A DNA stretch of 7,632 nt from assembly GCA_026391755.1 (NCBI GenBank), contig JAPLDN010000216.1, positions 8,508 to 16,139 of the forward strand, given 5' to 3'. A model generated the notes under the pieces. That model was not told where the DNA came from. It did not search any database and saw nothing but the letters and a program-made list of their open reading frames with translations. Within the stretch, counting starts at the first letter, position 1; every line of letters starts with the position of its first letter. Positions 6,957 to 7,632 of the stretch are shown here, piece by piece. A program made the position numbers and the translations under genes. This stretch comes from Bacteroidota bacterium. GTDB lineage: Bacteria; Bacteroidota; Bacteroidia; Bacteroidales; FEN-979.

Positions 6957-6964
6957 TACCTTTG
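6957..6964 (+). promoter_or_regulatory. Bacteroidota -7 promoter box for the DsbD-like gene
   Basis: TACCTTTG matches the Bacteroidota -7 consensus TAnnTTTG exactly. It lies 27 bases before the ATG at 6992, in a region just isolated by a terminator, which is where a promoter is needed. Transcription would begin near 6971, giving a leader of about 20 bases. No TTTG is seen about 20 bases upstream (TATC occupies 6933-6936), so the -33 element is weak or replaced by an activator site. Confidence 0.65.
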
Positions 6965-6991
6965 CAACCTAACAATCCGAATCGGAAAACC

Positions 6992-7632
6992 ATGAAAATA
7001 TTCCGCCTGTTGCTCCTGGCATTTGTACTTATCCCATTCTGTTTATTTTCACAAATCCTCGAACCGGTAAAATGGACATTTAAAGTTGAACAGAAAATAC
7101 AGGGGGAAGCAACATTACTGCTGATCTCAAATGCAGAGAGAGGATGGCATACTTATTCCCAGGAAGTTATACCTGACGGTCCTGTACCAACAGCATTCAC
7201 GTTCACAAAAAGTCCCGATTATGAATTGACAGGTAAAGTTGTGGAGCCAAAAGGTGTTAAGGAAAAGGACCCGCAGCTGAACAATATGGTCCTGACCTAT
7301 TTCCCCGATAAAGCAGTGTTCCGACAGAAAATAAAAGTCCTCGGAAAAAAGGATTTTACAGTCAGGGGCAATGTGTATTTCATGTGCTGCAATGACCGTT
7401 CCTGTATTGCCCCTACCGAAGTTGAATTCGAATTTGCCATAAAAGGAAACCCTGAAGCCTCAGCTACAGCCCCGGCCAAGCCTGAGAAAACAAGCCTGGT
7501 TCAGCAAAGTACAGACATAGCTGCAAAACAAACCGGGAATTCAAAGCAAAATGCAGCAGTGAGCGACACGTTAAAAGCCTCGAAAGCATGCTGCAATGCA
7601 AAGCAGGACAGCGCTAAAATCAGCAGGATCAG
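6992..7632 (+). CDS. dsbD: DsbD-family thiol:disulfide reductase, N-terminal part (3' truncated by the window)
   Basis: 213 complete codons are visible. Residues 1-20 form a signal peptide (MKIFRLLLLAFVLIPFCLFS, likely cut before Q21; C17 is not in a lipobox). Residues about 24-151 match the DsbD N-terminal domain. Visible landmarks are VKWTF, the GWHTYSQ strand, and the redox motif YFMCCNDRSCIAPTEVEFEF, with C132, C133 and C138. In this family two cysteines pass electrons from the membrane domain to periplasmic thioredoxin-like partners; C133 and C138 fit the usual C-x4-C position. Residues 152-213 are an Ala/Lys/Ser/Gln-rich linker, unusual for a second CCN at 200-202. The eight-helix membrane domain and C-terminal thioredoxin domain expected in full-length DsbD would lie beyond the edge. 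It has its own promoter box and an upstream terminator, so it forms a new transcription unit. A short DsbD-N-only protein cannot be excluded. Confidence 0.82.
   Translation, partial: MKIFRLLLLAFVLIPFCLFSQILEPVKWTFKVEQKIQGEATLLLISNAERGWHTYSQEVIPDGPVPTAFTFTKSPDYELTGKVVEPKGVKEKDPQLNNMVLTYFPDKAVFRQKIKVLGKKDFTVRGNVYFMCCNDRSCIAPTEVEFEFAIKGNPEASATAPAKPEKTSLVQQSTDIAAKQTGNSKQNAAVSDTLKASKACCNAKQDSAKISRI

Noticed and set aside
7297..7479. 60-codon minus-strand open frame inside the DsbD-like gene
   Set aside because: It is antisense to the conserved redox-motif region, and its composition fits a shadow frame.

Overview
The window looks like Bacteroidota, probably a Bacteroidales/Flavobacteriales-type or environmental relative. 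Three things point there. A giant secreted protein ends in a recognisable type IX secretion system (T9SS) type A sorting domain. None of the starts has a clear Shine-Dalgarno sequence, and the giant gene has an A-rich leader instead. A Bacteroidota-type -7 promoter box (TAnnTTTG form) precedes the last gene. No mobile element, CRISPR array, tRNA or rRNA gene was seen.

Layout, all on the + strand. (1) Positions 1-116 hold the 3' end of an unidentified reading frame. Its TGA overlaps the ATG of a small lysine-rich, charged 57-residue ORF (113-286) in an ATGA arrangement. (2) After a 40-base leader with no G, the window is dominated by one 2177-residue gene (327-6860). It encodes a mosaic surface or secreted protein: signal peptide; a long parallel beta-helix of about 14 coils; an Ig-like linker; a second beta-helix of about 8 coils; three fibronectin-III-like repeats; four cysteine-paired PKD-like repeats in an A-B-B-A order; one more Ig-like domain; and the T9SS C-terminal signal. 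(3) A strong intrinsic terminator (6881-6915) closes that unit. (4) A short intergenic region carries a 10-bp direct repeat and a TACCTTTG box. It leads into the start of a DsbD-family thiol:disulfide reductase gene (6992 to beyond the window end), of which the signal peptide, the N-terminal DsbD-like domain and part of a linker are visible.

How the genes fit together: the giant protein is most likely exported by Sec, moved across the outer membrane by T9SS, and then anchored or released as an adhesin-like or glycan-interacting protein. The sequence does not identify its ligand. The DsbD-like gene is a separate transcription unit concerned with periplasmic thiol redox. A link to the paired cysteines of the giant protein is possible but not shown. 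The small coupled ORF upstream is the least explained gene in the window.
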